Assembly: GCF_012273895.1 (NCBI RefSeq)
Contig: NC_052116.1
Coordinates: forward strand, 2,046,001-2,110,000
Direction: 5' to 3'
Length of the DNA: 64,000 nt
Source of the DNA: Zerene cesonia
Lineage: Eukaryota > Arthropoda > Insecta > Lepidoptera > Pieridae
Made by a program: the position numbers and the translations under genes. Shown here in pieces: positions 40,101 to 46,852 of this stretch (its first letter is position 1; each line of letters begins with the position of its first letter). Below the pieces are notes generated by a model. That model saw nothing but the letters and a program-made list of their open reading frames with translations. It did not search any database and was not told where the DNA came from.

Positions 40101-43100
40101 CTCGTTTATTTATGATATTATCATTATTAAACATAGAATTAAACAAAATAACCTTCGGGTAACCTTATCAGTAGCCTACAGAGAGCTACAGATTACATAA
40201 TGTAATGACAGATTTTTAAGCATTGATATAAATATCTTATAGTAAAAAATGTACCTAAGCTTATGTACAAGTCAATTATAATAAGAATAAAGCCATTTAG
40301 GTCTGAATAATACAAGAAACAGGACAAGAAACTCCTTTGATTTTAGACACTTATGAGTAAAGTGCAAATATGGACCAAAACGTAAGCTAATTCAACTTAA
40401 CGTTCACAACACTATAATGTATAAAACTAAACATACACCTAGCCACCACTAAGTATCCACTAAGTACTAAACAGCAAATGTGTCTCACAAACAGCTCTCC
40501 AAGCTAGCTACAAACTCGTTACAGCGACAATTATCCTCATAATGTTTTAGCACTTATCACATTGTGATAGAAGCTAATTTCGCCCGCATCATTTTGCTCC
40601 CTATTATGTATCTCTGTTGCCAGGCTGTTAGAAGCGCCCCTAATGCACACTAATGGAATCAATTTTCCGTGTTTTGTAAACGGGACCGGGATTTTCTATA
40701 TATTCGGTAGCTAATTTGCTTTATCGGAAATCGTTTAGCCTCGAATAATGGTTGTTAACTGTTTACAGGGTTTAGTTATGTTGTAAAGTCAATATAAACT
40801 CTGGAAAGCTGATGAGAATGGCATTGCCAAAAAAGGTGCAGTCTATCTATTGAAGCGTTGTTTAAAAACGACACATAATTAGAAAATGTTTACTTTATAA
40901 TTATTCATGAGCATAATAGTTTATGTTTATTTTGTATATAATATCCCGGATATTTTGATATGATACGATTTCCAATGAAGAACTCTGAAACATTAATAGC
41001 AGATACCTATTCTGTATTGATCAACAAAATCAATCGCTAAAGGAAGTGGAGAAGGGTACCTCTTTTCAAGGTCGGAATTTAGTATGGATATAACAGTTTT
41101 GCGTAGTATCCTGGCAAGTGTTTGTCAATGGAAAGAACGACTACTGTTTCTTGGAAATGATTAATGATTTCTGCATTGAGAAAAAGTGTCCTGTCTTGGC
41201 TAGAAGCTAAAGAGAAACCTAAGGGGTTTCTCTCACCCTAACTGGAAGAAATTATTGTAGCCCTATATTTCTCGATAAGTTAATGAGTTATATATATACC
41301 ATCATACCATAATACAAAAATAACTTACCAGAACCATTATCATTTCATGTGCGCTATTATTGTCATACAGATACTATGCACATATTATAAAAATTCTTGT
41401 TGGAACAGCTCCTTTTATCATGGACTATATATTGCATATAATGAAAATCAATAAAAAATAATAAATATTTTCAACTTTTCTAATGACAGCCTTCAGTTTA
41501 ACTAGACGTACGAAGAATAACAAAAAAGGTAGAAAAAGGGTTGAAAAAGCGGTATGTGAAGAATGACTCCACACAAAAGGAAAAATATTTCGAAGTTATG
41601 CATGCTGTCTAACATATACACACGCATACATGAATTTCAGGTTTTTTGATGTGGAATGAATGGAAAAATATACCAAAATTTTTCCATAGCCCAGTTCTCA
41701 ATTATGAATTTGTTTACCCAATGACTTTCGTTAAAGTGATATTTATTCAACAAAGAACTCTGAATTGGAATTGATAATATAAGCAAGGGTTACATAGTAA
41801 GAGTAGGCATCGTTTGCTAGAGTTTTGACGGATATTATTTAATGATATTTAAGAGTCTTCATACCGCGTTTTGACCGTCTCCTTGGTGCAGTGGTTAACG
41901 CGTGAGCGTAGAACCGAGGGGTCCTGGGTTTAATTCCCGGTGAGGACGCACAAAAAAATGTCTCGGTCTGGCAGGACACAGAAGGCTGATCACCTACTTG
42001 TCCCTAAAGAAAAATCGATCACTGAAACAGATGTACATCATCTGCCCCATACCCTACTAGGGGACACGGGACTTCACTTAAGTTTTAAGCAAATTAGTAC
42101 ATGTAACCAACACCATTATGATTATCTATCTGTCTTGCATTTAATCTTACAAACTATTCAAGGGAACGTTCACAATACTTGAAATGGTTTGCGGACAGCG
42201 GTTACCGTTTCGTTACCTCGGCTCCCTATAAAGCCTCAAGCGGACAGCGCTCCAACCTCAAAACTTGTTATAAAAATACAACCTATTTGGCGCAGTTTCA
42301 AACCGAAATTTGTAAAGGTCTTATTCAGAATTTTTGTTGCAATCCAAAAGTATGTTAATGCACTGAGAATAGCATTGTTATATAGTGTTTTGCTACACAG
42401 TTTAAATTAGTTCATTTCCCTGTTTATTTATTGTAATCGTGAATATTTTTACTTATCTCCATTGCTATGAAGAAGTCTATTTCCTTGCTTGTGTAGCTCT
42501 AATCTCATGAACCAGTGGACCAATTTTAAAAATCTCTCACCGTTAAGATAAAATTATCTTAGTTCCAGAAAAAGTTGATTATAACAGTTCTGCACATGAT
42601 ATTTTTGCACAATTTGTTACAAGTGGGTAGCGTATATCGTTGTTTTCACAAATAAAGCGATCCTTTTAACCTCATACACTCTTCGACCGCTGCGCTGTGA
42701 ACATAATCCGATCCTTGTAAGCTGATTATTCCCTCCTCACCTTCGGCGTTCTCTGAACACATCTTTCTCTTAAAAATGTATGAAAATCTACAGAACTCGG
42801 AGCCAACGGGAAGTATTATATTAAGTTTCAAGAATATGGGAGATGAAACAACAAGATCGGAGGTTATGATAGTATTTAAAAGTCTATTTTTTAGTATATA
42901 TCAAAAAATCTCCAACTGGTTTGTATTGACTATTATATGTACAATGGTGGTTAGTTCATTGTTTTATAAGTCCTGACTAAGAGACAGTCTAGAAAATCAA
43001 TGAATGAATTTTTTACTACAGTGTATTATCAATATATCTTTGTTTATATAAATATATAATATGTTATATTTCTTGCCAAACTTCATAGTAGGTAGTGCTG

Positions 43101-46100
43101 TGTTTACTAATTAGCTGTAGTATCTGCATGGTATGGAACGAAAAGGTTCATTGCACACCCAAATGTTTTCAGGCATTTAGAGGTTATAAAAATAAAATAC
43201 GCTTACATTAACATAGCAAAACACAACACCCTTTTTATATTGTCGGGTTATAAAGTACGCGTTGTGTACCACAAAATGCACATCTGTGAGTCGCGATAAG
43301 CGCTTCGAAGCGAGTTAATATTTTATTTGCTCCGAAGAAAATCTCATTATACATTCGCATGTAAGAGACGATAATAAATATAAATAATATAGTTATTTTA
43401 TATTCGAATAATCTGTACTATGTAATATTATACAGCTGAAGTTTATTTGGTTGAACGCGCTAATCTCTCGAAGTACTTATCCGATTTGAAAAATTATTTT
43501 GGTGTTAGGTAGCCTATTTATTGAGAAAGCCTGTAGGCCATATATGTACCTTTAGTTTTTACTATATATGATAATTATTGAGTGTTTTCTATTTATTTAG
43601 AGATAGCTGGGTATATCATACAGTATCTAGGCCCATCTAGGCATTGCCTATGGTTCAGATAAAGCCTGTAGCATTCAGAGATCAATAAAAAAAAACCATA
43701 TCCAACTATTCAGTTTAAGTTCGTGTTCTAACAAACAAACTCTTCAGCTTTATGTTATTAGTATAGATACTGTGCAATCTGTGACAATTATGTACCTTCG
43801 TCACATGGACTAGCATCATAACAGATACCGGTAATGTTATTTAAATTCCCGCATATAATCTGAATGGTAATATAATATTGCGATGACAAACAGGAGACAG
43901 GGTGAAACTTGAGAGGAATTCATTAAAGGGGGGCTGGCAACGCATCCACCCTCGCGTATCAAGGGTTTCTGACGTGGAATCGTTTGAAATTCACGCTTAA
44001 TAATTTTGATGTCATTTCGGTGGGAACTGTACGTAATACTGATTCTGAGTATAAGTAACTGTTTACTGGTAAGTGGGAAGAGTAACATGTATCTAATCTA
44101 TAATCATATCATAAAACTGAGGAGTTTGAATGTTTGGTTGAACGCTCCAATATTAAGAGCTAATGCCACACACAGCTAGTTGGATAAAGGATTGAGAGAA
44201 ATAAAGGAAAAGACTGACCGACTCCGTAAGATATGCCCAGCTATCTCTAAATAGTAACAAAAAATAATCGTATATAAAATAATCATGGAAACCACGGAAC
44301 GCTAGAGTACTTGATATAATTATACCTCTTAAATAATAATCATACTACGGTTTAATTAAAGTTTTTAATTCATTACAATAAATTGTTATAAAATTCATGA
44401 TTTGAATGTGAACAGTCTAGTACTTAATAAACCTTCTTGTAATAAAAATGTTTCAGCAATGTATTTATAAAATTTGTATACATTTGAATAATTGCTTTTA
44501 AATTTCAACACTTATCAGTATTATGAAGATAATTACCCTAGATGCATAGTTAAATTGCCTTTTTAGCAAAAACCCACAATAAATTAGGTCACTATTAATA
44601 TGCAAAGGGTGGTAAGCTCATTTATTATTCCAGCCACATATTTCTGTTACTTTCTTGACGTTTTAAGTGATATACGTAATTTTATACAGAATGGTCTATT
44701 TTGATAAGAATTTTTCATGTCACGTTGAAATAAATTGTATTATGATTATACGTGACGCGTCAGAGCTAATAATACTTAGACCTTTTAAGAGAAAAGACGG
44801 AAAAAATATTTCTGGTAGTCATTCGTACCCATGTCTGTGTTAAATTGAAGTGACGTGCCTTGACCAATTTCGTCCCAGAATCCTTATAATACATTGAGTT
44901 TCTTCAGTCCTTTCTTGTTTATTTGATGTTATTTTCTCACTCTTCACGCTTCTTTTTTTATTCAGGATTTGCAAGCATTTGACCATCGCTTCGAAGAAAA
45001 GGCAGAAAAGAAATAAAAACAATATAACAACAAAAACAGTATACAACAAATACAGCCGAACACAAAAAAATATACAGCCGAATTGATAATCTCCATTTTG
45101 TTTTAAGTCCGTTGAAATAAACTGATTTATAAAGAAAAAAAGATAATTTGTTTCCACTACACACCACACTTCTTAGCTATGGATTTTACAACAACACTGA
45201 AAATGTTGGGCGTTTAAAGATCTAATGATGGGATTATAATATACCTAAATATAGGAAATATATACATTACGAAATAACAAAAGTTAACCAAATAAAAAGC
45301 CTTCAATAGAACAATTATTCGTTTATTACTTTTCCAGGGAACAATAACTGAAAATAGCTTCAGACTAATAAACTGTAAGAAGCAATAAGCTGAGTAATTA
45401 AAACCTTAATTAAAGAACGAAGCGATGCAGCAAAGCCCAGATAGATATTTATACTCCAAGAATTTTTCATCATTTTAATATCAAAGTCGAAGCATGCCCA
45501 CCCTACCCTACTTCAGAATTACTGAAAAGCCTTTTTTTAACATGCTTCTACATACATCTTTGAGTTTAGGCAAAATATCATAATTATGCGAAAAAGGAGC
45601 GTTTTAATTTCGGATTCTTCTTTGCAGAAGAAAAGATGCGAGGACTGTTAATGATACGTTATTTAAATTAATAAAAAAGGAAAACTTACGACAAAATTAT
45701 ATAATTGCATGATGAGTAATATTTCCTATATTTGAGCTTTTTTAAATAATAATATCATGTGATAAAATTGTGAACAATAAGACAAAAAGACTTTCATCGA
45801 CTACGTCATTAGAACAATGTTCTAACAATGGAGTAAACAAAATAGCATCGGAATCAGCGGTGGTGTTTATTTTGACAATCTAAAGATTACTCCACGTATT
45901 TTGTCTTTTTAGAAATTATTTCTGTAACAAGCCAACGAAATTTTCCTTCTCTCGAAGTTTGTTTTGATTCTACACAGCTCAAGTTATTAGGTTTATATCA
46001 CTCCAAGATATAAAGATTACCTACGTTATTCTTCAAACGATTTTTAATTATCTCAAAAATGAAGCGGCTCAACAATAATTGAAAAGCGGATAAACTCAAA

Positions 46101-46852
46101 TCAATGTAAACATAAATCCAGTTTATTTGATGATTGGACTTTTATTACGGCATTTGTTTGATAAAATATTATGGTGTAACTAAAGCGTCGTTCAGCTTTC
46201 TCAACACTTTAACTTCACTTGTATTTTTAAACTTTATTGTTCTTTCAACATAACATAGGTACAATAAAGAATTTATGCTAAAATATACAGCATAGAAGGC
46301 GGCCTTATGACTTACAGTGATCTTGTCCAGGTTCAACCAACAGAACATGTGAAAACAAAAAACTAAAGAGGAGATACGTAAAAAGTTAAAGCAGTGAAAC
46401 ATAAGTAAGTTATAGTATAAATATATACACACTAATATAAGTAATACACCATAAAAGACCCTGTATGTTTGTATATTATCGACTTGTTTAGACTCGATTT
46501 TAAACCACTTTGAATTACTGATTGTATTAAAATTTATACCCTTATCAAGAATAGGTGACAATACAATAATTTTTAAAAGTCCGGTGTCTTTTTTTGAATT
46601 CTATAAAAAGAAAAACCTTCCTTAAAAAACTTTTTTACCTCAGTAGTACGAAACGTAACGAAATCCCACTGGCTTCGACCAACAAGTTTTGGTTCCTGCA
46701 AGTTATTTAAATCTCGAAATTTACAGATAACACTTTGATGTTTGCCTAACCTACTTACCAGAAGCTGCTTCGAGAAGTCCTTGAGGGTCGGAGGCTTCAT
46801 CGGCAGCAACGGTTGCTATGGCAACGAGGACCACCCACAGCCGGCCCGCCAT
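7085..46852 (-). CDS. THSD7A: Thrombospondin type-1 domain-containing protein 7A-like, 28 coding exons
   Basis: Hand-spliced CDS of 3795 nt (1264 residues). All 27 junctions have GT/AG ends and matching phases. Order: signal peptide (residues about 1-18), about 16-17 TSP1 modules (about 40-1200), a juxtamembrane stretch, one membrane helix (about 1225-1246) and a 14-residue cytosolic tail ending ITKV. The modules alternate between a form preceded by PC...DC (for example PCPRDCEVGEWSDWGAC) and a form with WxxGPWGPC-like starts. This alternation, with a single C-terminal helix and no protease, Ig or sema domain, is what is known of THSD7A/7B, a surface or matrix protein linked in vertebrates to endothelial migration and podocytes. 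Human THSD7A is longer (about 1657). The name is inferred from architecture; ADAMTS-like or SCO-spondin relatives fit less well because of the signal peptide plus membrane helix. Intron 1 is about 23 kb; the others are mostly short. Confidence 0.82.
7403..7493 (-). CDS. THSD7A: THSD7A-like exon 27: transmembrane helix
   Basis: Encodes GSTSLLAVVWTATIILSLYG, then VFMLYRGLL: a hydrophobic helix of about 22 residues followed by an Arg (stop-transfer). Acceptor TTGAACAG, donor GTAAGA. Confidence 0.87.
7782..7962 (+). mobile_element. Helitron-like non-autonomous element
   Basis: Starts TCTATACTTATAATAAAAAG and ends CACCGCTAG. The middle, ACTATTAGACCGATTTAAAA, is typical of lepidopteran short Helitrons. 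Lies in the intron between exons 26 and 27, its end about 10 bp from the 5' splice site. Confidence 0.55.
7974..8107 (-). CDS. THSD7A: THSD7A-like exon 26: juxtamembrane region
   Basis: Encodes YVTIEWANCSGDADEIPDLL, then AVEPREDKPRRASHERE and VFHDGYI. NCS is an N-glycosylation candidate. Acceptor AACCCAG, donor GTGAGA; a Helitron-like element ends about 10 bp into the next intron. Confidence 0.84.
8699..8853 (-). CDS. THSD7A: THSD7A-like exon 25: last TSP1 module
   Basis: Encodes EDELCEVECGCNESELGQPG, then PWGSWGPCRGGARSRTRQLL. Acceptor CATAACAG, donor GTTAGC. Confidence 0.85.
9186..9359 (-). CDS. THSD7A: THSD7A-like exon 24
   Basis: Encodes TSSGEEAEGACGWGVRVSHA, then RCELASVSDEPLADAF and PWRCSAALPGR. 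ACGWGVRVSHARC is the middle strand of a TSP1 module. Acceptor GTATACAG, donor GTGTGT. Confidence 0.83.
9440..9641 (+). mobile_element. Lep1-like non-autonomous Helitron, complete
   Basis: 5' TCCTACTTATATTATAAATG, 3' GGGGCGTAGCTAG, flanked by A on the left and T on the right, as expected for Helitron insertion into AT. A short ATCCC...GGGAT hairpin precedes the 3' end. Inside the intron between exons 23 and 24. Confidence 0.8.
9779..9902 (-). CDS. THSD7A: THSD7A-like exon 23
   Basis: Encodes QHLSSAVWPGRACPPTEQRA, then PCPREPCLRLV and CHVQ, the end of one module and start of the next. Acceptor TGTCACAG, donor GTAAAT. Confidence 0.84.
9995..10165 (+). mobile_element. Non-LTR retrotransposon 3' end with TTTGAG repeat tail
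   Basis: Contains ATTATGACGATTCAAGAGTG and ends in about four TTTGAG units. The same sequence occurs inverted at about 16163-16330, so both are 3' ends of one element family. Confidence 0.6.
10283..10425 (-). CDS. THSD7A: THSD7A-like exon 22: TSP1 module
   Basis: Encodes NATASEARESWCYVPC, then GVDCEVGEWAAWDASACSC and ARHMRRT. Acceptor AAACAAG has a poor pyrimidine tract, but the phase and the ESWCYVPC motif support it. Donor GTAATT. Confidence 0.84.
10890..10978 (-). CDS. THSD7A: THSD7A-like exon 21: TSP1 second half
   Basis: Encodes GSPCGEGTKRRAVRCLRSDG and ends FVNDTFCP. Acceptor AATTTCAG, donor GTAAGA. Confidence 0.86.
11299..11652 (+). mobile_element. Two tandem Helitron-like fragments
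   Basis: The first starts at 11299 (TCCATACTAATATTATAAAT) and lacks an obvious end. The second starts at about 11473 (TCTATACCAATATTATAAAG) and ends AAACCGCGGGGCACATGTAG. They lie in the intron after exon 20. Confidence 0.55.
11668..11821 (-). CDS. THSD7A: THSD7A-like exon 20: TSP1 module
   Basis: Encodes TKWGGRRDRTRVVLRPAEAG, then CEPLAYAWHTAPWDDCQPL. Acceptor ACGGCAG, donor GTGACT. A Helitron-like element ends about 15 bp into the following intron. Confidence 0.86.
12350..12500 (-). CDS. THSD7A: THSD7A-like exon 19: TSP1 module start
   Basis: Encodes CVDGQGNKLDDSVC, then CHMPCPADCVLSPWSEWSPC, a textbook PC-DC-W-W-C signature. Acceptor ACGCTAG, donor GTAAGC. Confidence 0.88.
12737..12898 (-). 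CDS. THSD7A: THSD7A-like exon 18: TSP1 module
   Basis: Encodes EVIEEGSAGGRECGATLQRA, then SWRVGSWDVCAPDRTLCG and YIKRDV. Acceptor AACAACAG, donor GTGAGT. Confidence 0.86.
13232..13412 (-). CDS. THSD7A: THSD7A-like exon 17: TSP1 module
   Basis: Encodes RREASTDG-like start (PRRVREASTDGF), then CSVRCARDCSAGPWAAWGPC and FRFRT. Acceptor TTCCCAAAG, donor GTGGGT. Confidence 0.86.
13939..14039 (-). CDS. THSD7A: THSD7A-like exon 16: TSP1 second half
   Basis: Encodes MECGEGRSLRAARCMVAGRD and ends CKKFHPLT, the CGxGxxxRxxxC strand of a TSP1 module. Acceptor GTGATAG, donor GTAACA. Confidence 0.82.
14466..14564 (-). CDS. THSD7A: THSD7A-like exon 15: degenerate TSP1 segment
   Basis: Encodes YLDASDPDIPACVCKNVS, then LELLPADSDCILPP. 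No Trp at the position where other modules have WxxW. Donor GTATTT is weak; the phase nevertheless joins both neighbours exactly. Confidence 0.68.
15955..16050 (-). mobile_element. Helitron-like relic
   Basis: ATGTTGGCCGATTCTCACAC through CCGTTTCGGAGGAGTATGG is the reverse complement of the internal part of the copy at 39823-40006. Confidence 0.45.
16163..16735 (-). mobile_element. Decayed non-LTR retrotransposon, 3' end with reverse-transcriptase ORF C-terminus
   Basis: On the minus strand a frame ending at TAA 16400-16402 reads like the C-terminus of jockey/CR1-type ORF2 proteins (TRNRNK, then F-R-L-C-K-V and IPHSIKSF). It is interrupted by an in-frame TAA. A 3' untranslated part follows with the family tail (AAACTC units on the plus strand). 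It is broken and noncoding, and lies in the intron between exons 14 and 15. Confidence 0.6.
16711..16764 (+). mobile_element. Short retroelement 3'-end fragment
   Basis: GACAGACGCGGAAAGGAACT followed by TTTATACTATGTAGTGG, a recurring lepidopteran repeat end. A related copy is at about 31300-31353. Confidence 0.4.
16780..16924 (-). CDS. THSD7A: THSD7A-like exon 14: Cys-rich segment
   Basis: Encodes IWCGSESHRVEAGSC, then APCRVGCDAATPLDC and TTVCRDPL. Cys-rich; a Trp occurs only at the start (IWC) and the PC..DC-W..W pattern is not followed. Acceptor TTGTCAG, donor GTGCGT. Confidence 0.8.
17662..17847 (-). CDS. THSD7A: THSD7A-like exon 13: TSP1 end and next module
   Basis: Encodes PGKQVRIRRVHGGPNCGPLQ, then ESRDCPVPRSC and WVTGEWSTC. 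Acceptor ACGCAG at 17848-17849. Donor GTGAGT (17656-17661) is preferred over the nearer GTGAGA because only it matches the phase of exon 14. Confidence 0.83.
18218..18327 (-). CDS. THSD7A: THSD7A-like exon 12: TSP1 module start
   Basis: Encodes CAPLKRPASRRACTIRC, then CRVEAWMPWSTCPNTC. Acceptor TCAACAG, donor GTAATT. Confidence 0.86.
18717..18829 (-). CDS. THSD7A: THSD7A-like exon 11
   Basis: Encodes DTDVFNQSDDEEPCIEEGEM, then TRDVMCVQNNADVVREA, the second half of the module started in exon 10. Acceptor TTTATAG, donor GTAAGT. Confidence 0.85.
19093..19247 (-). CDS. THSD7A: THSD7A-like exon 10: TSP1 module
   Basis: Encodes GWPCPAQELLTQNETC, then CGTYSWLATPWGPCERR and an N-glycosylation candidate NYT. 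Acceptor TGACTAG, donor GTAAAT. Confidence 0.86.
19430..19625 (-). CDS. THSD7A: THSD7A-like exon 9: TSP1 module
   Basis: Encodes KEAQRAWCSGSGAPARTERC, then CAGDCVVTSWGAWSAC and TRTRRRFIVAHASP. Donor GTGAGT, acceptor GTTTAG. Strongly GC-rich. Confidence 0.87.
19844..20052 (-). CDS. THSD7A: THSD7A-like exon 8: end of one TSP1 module and most of the next
   Basis: Encodes YSVRRRRIIAAASGGGAPCP, then SWKALPWGPCVL and a CGPGRRSRELRC turn, ending CVGHDG with donor GTGAGT. Acceptor CCATAG at 20053-20054 is chosen because it alone keeps the phase with exon 7. Confidence 0.87.
20239..20344 (-). CDS. THSD7A: THSD7A-like exon 7: TSP1 module
   Basis: Encodes VPCPRDCEVGEWSDWGACQP, the PC-DC linker plus WxxWxxC signature, ending VQQLTTT. 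Acceptor TACACAG, donor GTAATC. Confidence 0.88.
20629..20834 (-). CDS. THSD7A: THSD7A-like exon 6: acidic insert plus TSP1 strands
   Basis: Begins with about 30 residues that are almost all Asp/Glu (NDEDDDADDDDAIYDEDDES, residues about 190-219). TSP1 sequence then resumes: SCGGGVQRREATC and later LVQPCE. The acidic run sits inside module 3 between the Trp strand and the CGxG turn. Donor GTTTGA is non-consensus. The plus-strand Arg-rich frames here are shadows. Confidence 0.83.
21140..21268 (-). CDS. THSD7A: THSD7A-like exon 5: TSP1 module start
   Basis: Encodes GGKECDVVEEVRPAAMEA and then HWTPGPWGSCRV, the Trp ladder and first Cys of the next module. Acceptor TTAAG, donor GTACGT. Confidence 0.85.
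21751..21896 (-). CDS. THSD7A: THSD7A-like exon 4: TSP1 module
   Basis: Encodes YCGAAVSNIGATRVCVMREN followed by CSLGEWLPWRP and an Arg-rich strand RTRRLRRLPQ, typical of TSP1 modules of this family. Acceptor TCACAG, donor GTGATG. Confidence 0.85.
22935..23042 (-). CDS. THSD7A: THSD7A-like exon 3
   Basis: Encodes YNIRIETDSLVHTPRLGLQ and then RRQVQCRRKDGQFVEN, the second half of TSP1 module 1 (VQC strand). Acceptor TTTTCAAG, donor GTGAGC. Confidence 0.82.
23497..23587 (-). CDS. THSD7A: THSD7A-like exon 2: first TSP1 module, N-terminal half
   Basis: Acceptor TATTACAG, donor GTAACA. Encodes TASPEEFTVYVGRWTECSV with the Trp and first Cys of a TSP1 module. The two leading bases complete the Glu codon begun by exon 1, so the ~23 kb intron is supported by phase. 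Confidence 0.8.
25038..25365 (-). mobile_element. Poly(A)-ended retroelement, inverted
   Basis: Begins on the plus strand with 23 T, then ATGTCATTGCGGGCAACTGA, and ends GTGCTCGACTACCACA. Copies occur at 38991-39199 and 52185-52483. The T-run marks the poly(A) end of an element inserted on the minus strand. Family not named with certainty. It abuts a Helitron-like tail (GAGCAGCTAG, about 25021-25031). Confidence 0.65.
26370..26481 (-). repeat. Penelope-like-associated repeat, copy 1
   Basis: The minus strand reads ACCACGCTCGCTGTAAAGTG then TTCGAAACGTCGGGTTAATA and runs to TTTCTAAA. Two further copies are at 32605-32710 and 35948-36055. The CGAAACGTCGGG core resembles the 3' part of hammerhead motifs known from Penelope-like elements; the CTGANGA part is not present. 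Confidence 0.5.
26860..26897. repeat. Perfect 17-bp inverted repeat, 4-nt loop
   Basis: Left arm 26860-26876 (TTAATACCCTCTTTACT), loop TACT, right arm 26881-26897, no mismatch. Confidence 0.9.
26994..27049. repeat. Two adjoining perfect palindromes
   Basis: Arms 26994-27012 and 27014-27032 (19 bp each, GCTATTGTAATGAATGTAT) around one base. Immediately after come 8-bp arms 27033-27040 and 27042-27049 (GGATACAT) around one base. Confidence 0.9.
27403..27619. mobile_element. Interspersed repeat starting CTAGCAAACCCGGCG
   Basis: CTAGCAAACCCGGCGAACTC, later ATCGGTTCGGGCGTTCTGGA, ending TATATATTAGATA. Has the look of a dispersed lepidopteran element in reverse orientation; class uncertain. Confidence 0.45.
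27625..27775 (-). mobile_element. Helitron-like fragment with fold-back
   Basis: CTAGCTATTCGCTCCGGCTT at the left, then GAAATCGGTCCAGTAG and an almost perfect inverted copy CTATTGGACCGATTTC eight bases later. Confidence 0.45.
29450..29600 (-). mobile_element. Possible retroelement 3' end
   Basis: AAGAAAGAAATACATTTATT reads on the minus strand as AATAAATGTATTTCTTTCTT, a common non-LTR 3' end, followed by GC-richer sequence (TGCTCGGTAGGGCGTCCTTG). Weak. Confidence 0.3.
30015..31353. mobile_element. Interspersed element interrupted by the assembly gap
   Basis: The left flank has CTAGCTTTTGCCCGCGGCTT and the right flank ends TTTATACTATGTAGTGATG, both common ends of lepidopteran repeats. The gap probably lies inside or between such elements. 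Confidence 0.4.
30190..31189. other. Assembly gap of exactly 1000 N
   Basis: The round length suggests a placeholder rather than a measured distance. The long frames crossing it are artefacts of N. Confidence 0.98.
32605..32710 (-). repeat. Penelope-like-associated repeat, copy 2
   Basis: Minus strand keeps ACCACGCTCGCTGTAAAGTG, but the core has decayed to TTCAAAACGTTGGG. Confidence 0.5.
32811..33010 (+). mobile_element. Lep1-like non-autonomous Helitron, complete
   Basis: 5' TCCTACTAATATTATAAATG, 3' CGCGGGGCGCAGCTAG, A on the left and T on the right. Confidence 0.82.
33313..33932 (-). mobile_element. PIF/Harbinger-type DNA transposon, 620 bp, non-autonomous
   Basis: Terminal inverted repeats start TGGTGGGTTTCCATGCTTGC and are identical for 35 bp, with similarity continuing to about 54 bp. 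Flanked by a TTA direct duplication (33310-33312 and 33933-33935), the target site of PIF/Harbinger elements. Internally it carries a MADF/Myb-SANT-like ORF on the minus strand, as in Harbinger accessory proteins. There is no DDE transposase, so it would need help to move. Confidence 0.85.
33491..33691 (-). CDS. MADF (Myb/SANT-like) domain fragment inside the Harbinger element
   Basis: 66 codons: SFLEYYQTESCIWNPKDVNH then KDKKKVADAWSRLAQLMG matches the N-terminal two helices of MADF domains (Trp spacing, IWNPK, ADAW). Such proteins are DNA-binding partners encoded by Harbinger elements. After KELK the frame leaves the family pattern (FAFVLLCLYLK) and stops, so this is a truncated domain produced by internal deletion, or the first exon of a spliced ORF. 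Confidence 0.7.
   Translation of the reverse strand: MSGWSNEESLSFLEYYQTESCIWNPKDVNHKDKKKVADAWSRLAQLMGKPVKELKFAFVLLCLYLK
35085..35125 (+). mobile_element. SINE 3' fragment
   Basis: GAGGCCTGTGTCCCAGCAGT and GGGAACATATATGGGCTGAT match the end of the SINE at 55241-55528. Confidence 0.6.
35948..36055 (+). repeat. Penelope-like-associated repeat, copy 3
   Basis: Opposite orientation to copies 1 and 2. GTGACCACGCTCGCTGTAAA then GTGTTCGTAACGTCGGGTTA. Confidence 0.5.
38991..39199 (-). mobile_element. Poly(A)-ended retroelement, inverted, truncated
   Basis: 18 T, then ATGTCATAGCGGGCAACTGA; ends at GGAAACGGGCCTCC, so the distal part seen in the copy at 25038 is missing. Confidence 0.65.
39280..39479 (-). 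mobile_element. Lep1-like non-autonomous Helitron, complete
   Basis: Plus-strand reading starts CTAGCTGCGTCCCGCGGTTT and ends TTATAATATTAGTAGGA. The flanks match A/T insertion. Confidence 0.8.
39823..40006 (+). mobile_element. Second Helitron-like subfamily sharing the Lep1-like 3' end
   Basis: 5' TCTATATATATAAAATTCTC, middle CTCCGAAACGGCTTGACCGA, last about 60 bp the same as in the copies at 32811 and 39280. Confidence 0.65.
41877..42078 (+). mobile_element. tRNA-derived SINE, family 1
   Basis: Head has box A TGGTGCAGTGG and box B GGTTTAATTCC with tRNA-like spacing, but the acceptor arms mismatch, so it is not a working tRNA. Body: CTGATCACCTACTTGTCCCT and CATACCCTACTAGGGGACAC. Confidence 0.75.
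42450..42600. mobile_element. Helitron-like fragment
   Basis: GAACCAGTGGACCAATTTTA and AAATCTCTCACCGTTAAGAT resemble the inside of other short Helitron-like copies. Decayed. Confidence 0.3.
43424..43770. mobile_element. Two inverted Helitron-like fragments
   Basis: GGTTGAACGCGCTAATCTCT near 43450 (plus) and CAAACTCTTCAGCTTTATGT near 43740 (minus) belong to the family seen at 11473 and 47535. Confidence 0.4.
44097..44185 (+). mobile_element. Helitron-like fragment
   Basis: TCTATAATCATATCATAAAA then GGTTGAACGCTCCAATATTA, ending near ACAGCTAG. Confidence 0.35.
46759..46852 (-). CDS. THSD7A: THSD7A-like exon 1: start codon and signal peptide
   Basis: Reads MAGRLWVVLVAIATVAADEA, a classic signal peptide (basic n-region, hydrophobic core, small residues before a likely cut near VAA|DE), then SDPQGLLEAAS plus one base and donor GTAAGT. 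The sequence just upstream, TTTCTTCCCAG, looks like a splice acceptor, so there is probably at least one more 5' exon. Confidence 0.82.

Larger units (their letters stand above)
23588..46758 (-). other. Intron 1 of the THSD7A-like gene, about 23 kb
   Basis: AT-rich, repeat-laden and without any exon I can support. The longest frames inside (23913-24350 plus, 38714-39028 plus, 44840-45169 minus) have noncoding, AT-driven composition. It contains the assembly gap, the Harbinger element, SINEs, Helitron-like copies and the palindrome cluster listed separately. Large first introns often carry enhancers, but none is recognisable here. Confidence 0.75.

Noticed and set aside
41877..41950. tRNA gene
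   Set aside because: Box A and B are present, but the acceptor stem has mismatches and a typical SINE body follows; classed as SINE head.
46169..46561. 130-codon minus-strand frame that looks membrane-like and recalls insect chemoreceptors
   Set aside because: Hydrophobic composition follows from AT-richness; I see no receptor signature such as a TYhhhhhQF motif and no neighbouring exons.
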